Below are positions 63,368-64,000 of a stretch of DNA of 64,000 bases, one piece after another. A model generated the notes under the pieces. It was not told the origin of the DNA and did not search any database. It was given only the letters and a program-made list of their open reading frames with translations. A program made the position numbers and the translations under genes. Source of the DNA: Flaveria trinervia (lineage: Eukaryota > Streptophyta > Magnoliopsida > Asterales > Asteraceae); assembly GCA_025506515.1 (NCBI GenBank), contig CM046451.1, forward strand, positions 41,683,701 through 41,747,700, given 5' to 3'. The stretch's first letter is position 1, and the number at the start of each line of letters is the position of its first letter.

Positions 63368-64000
63368 CCTAAACCTCCTACTAAGCGTCTCTGATCCACA
63401 ACAGGGTTCTGTCCCCTCTCAATCTGAACCTTGAGAGAGGAATACCCCAACTAAGAAAGACAAAAAAGATCAACAAGGTGTTGCAGGCCAGTCTTCTCAG
63501 TTAAAAGTTTTGCAGGACCGGTGAAGGGTGGTCACTTACAACACAACAACACAAAGAGGAGATTAACTTGACTAATCAAACAGTGAGACTGGATTAACTA
63601 TAATAGATAATACTAAAAACACAAGTAAATGACAGAACAAGATAGCAAGACACACAAGGAAATGGCTTTCAAGATTACAGTATATTGCCTTCTCAAGTTT
63701 TATTACACGTGTTACAAAGCATACAGGAAAATTACAAGTACTTGAGATACATATACTACATCCTACAGCCGACCATACTTTGAAGGCTAGTTGGATACAA
63801 TTGACTAGACACAAAACAAAATCAATTGTAGAGTCAAAAGATAAATTGCCTTTTGACTTGTGATTATGACATGCCATAGCTCACATCCTAATCTATTACA
63901 AAAAGGATAAAGTACATGAAGTAGAAAGTTACAGACTCAAGACCTCAATGTACAGTTACTAAAAGCATGGACCTTTTCACCAACTCATGTAAGTTGGTGA
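63368..64000. other. Unassigned sequence at the right edge
   Basis: The sequence changes character where Cop5 gag should continue. AT-rich, no gag, PBS or LTR terminus that I can identify. The short ORF at 63572-63877 (minus) resembles nothing known. It may be part of another element inserted in Cop5, or a rearranged Cop5 leader. Confidence 0.4.

Noticed and set aside
63572..63877. Cys-rich 101-residue minus-strand ORF
   Set aside because: No recognised motif, AT-rich background, no context; could be chance.

Overview
The window is plant nuclear DNA made almost entirely of nested LTR retrotransposons. I find no host single-copy gene and no tRNA or rRNA gene. Plant origin is shown by Ty1/copia polyproteins (gag zinc knuckle, DSG/DTG protease, DDE integrase, YVDD reverse transcriptase, RNase H in that order), primer-binding sites matching plant initiator tRNA-Met and tRNA-Asp, and 5-bp target duplications. 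A eudicot, possibly Asteraceae, is my impression from the style of these elements; the window does not prove it.

Layout (names are mine). Cop1 (+) is the oldest host. Its pol and downstream ORF are scattered over 10916-12302, 20337-20471 and 32949-35999. Four elements interrupt it. Cop2 (+, 5228-10915) has its left end outside the window. Cop3 (+, 12303-20336) is complete, with TSD AACAC. Cop4 (-, 20472-32948) is complete, with TSD TGTCT. Cop5 (-, from 36000 to at least about 63367) is open to the right. Cop2 is itself cut by the 5' LTR of a gypsy element, Gyp1 (-, 1-5227), which carries a 3.4-kb solo LTR, Sol1 (1436-4841). Cop5 is cut by Cop6 (-, 39106-53319), complete at 14.2 kb with TSD ATTTC. 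The last 630 bases are unassigned.

Five of the six copia elements (Cop1, Cop2, Cop4, Cop5, Cop6) share an unusual plan. A long accessory ORF lies downstream of pol and, where its end can be seen, stops next to the 3' polypurine tract. It has an N-terminal globular domain (FW and YPRF-type motifs), low-complexity and coiled-coil middle parts, and a C-terminal domain. In Cop2 and Cop6 it appears to contain a spliceosomal intron with a TACTAAY branch point. Between pol and this ORF, and again in the LTRs where these are visible, lie clusters of short near-palindromic repeats whose sequence differs between element families. These resemble binding sites for an element-specific factor. The reading frames are damaged by nonsense changes, many of the C-to-T type, and by many one-base indels. 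Some of the indels may be uncorrected long-read errors, because the two Cop3 LTRs differ almost only by indels.
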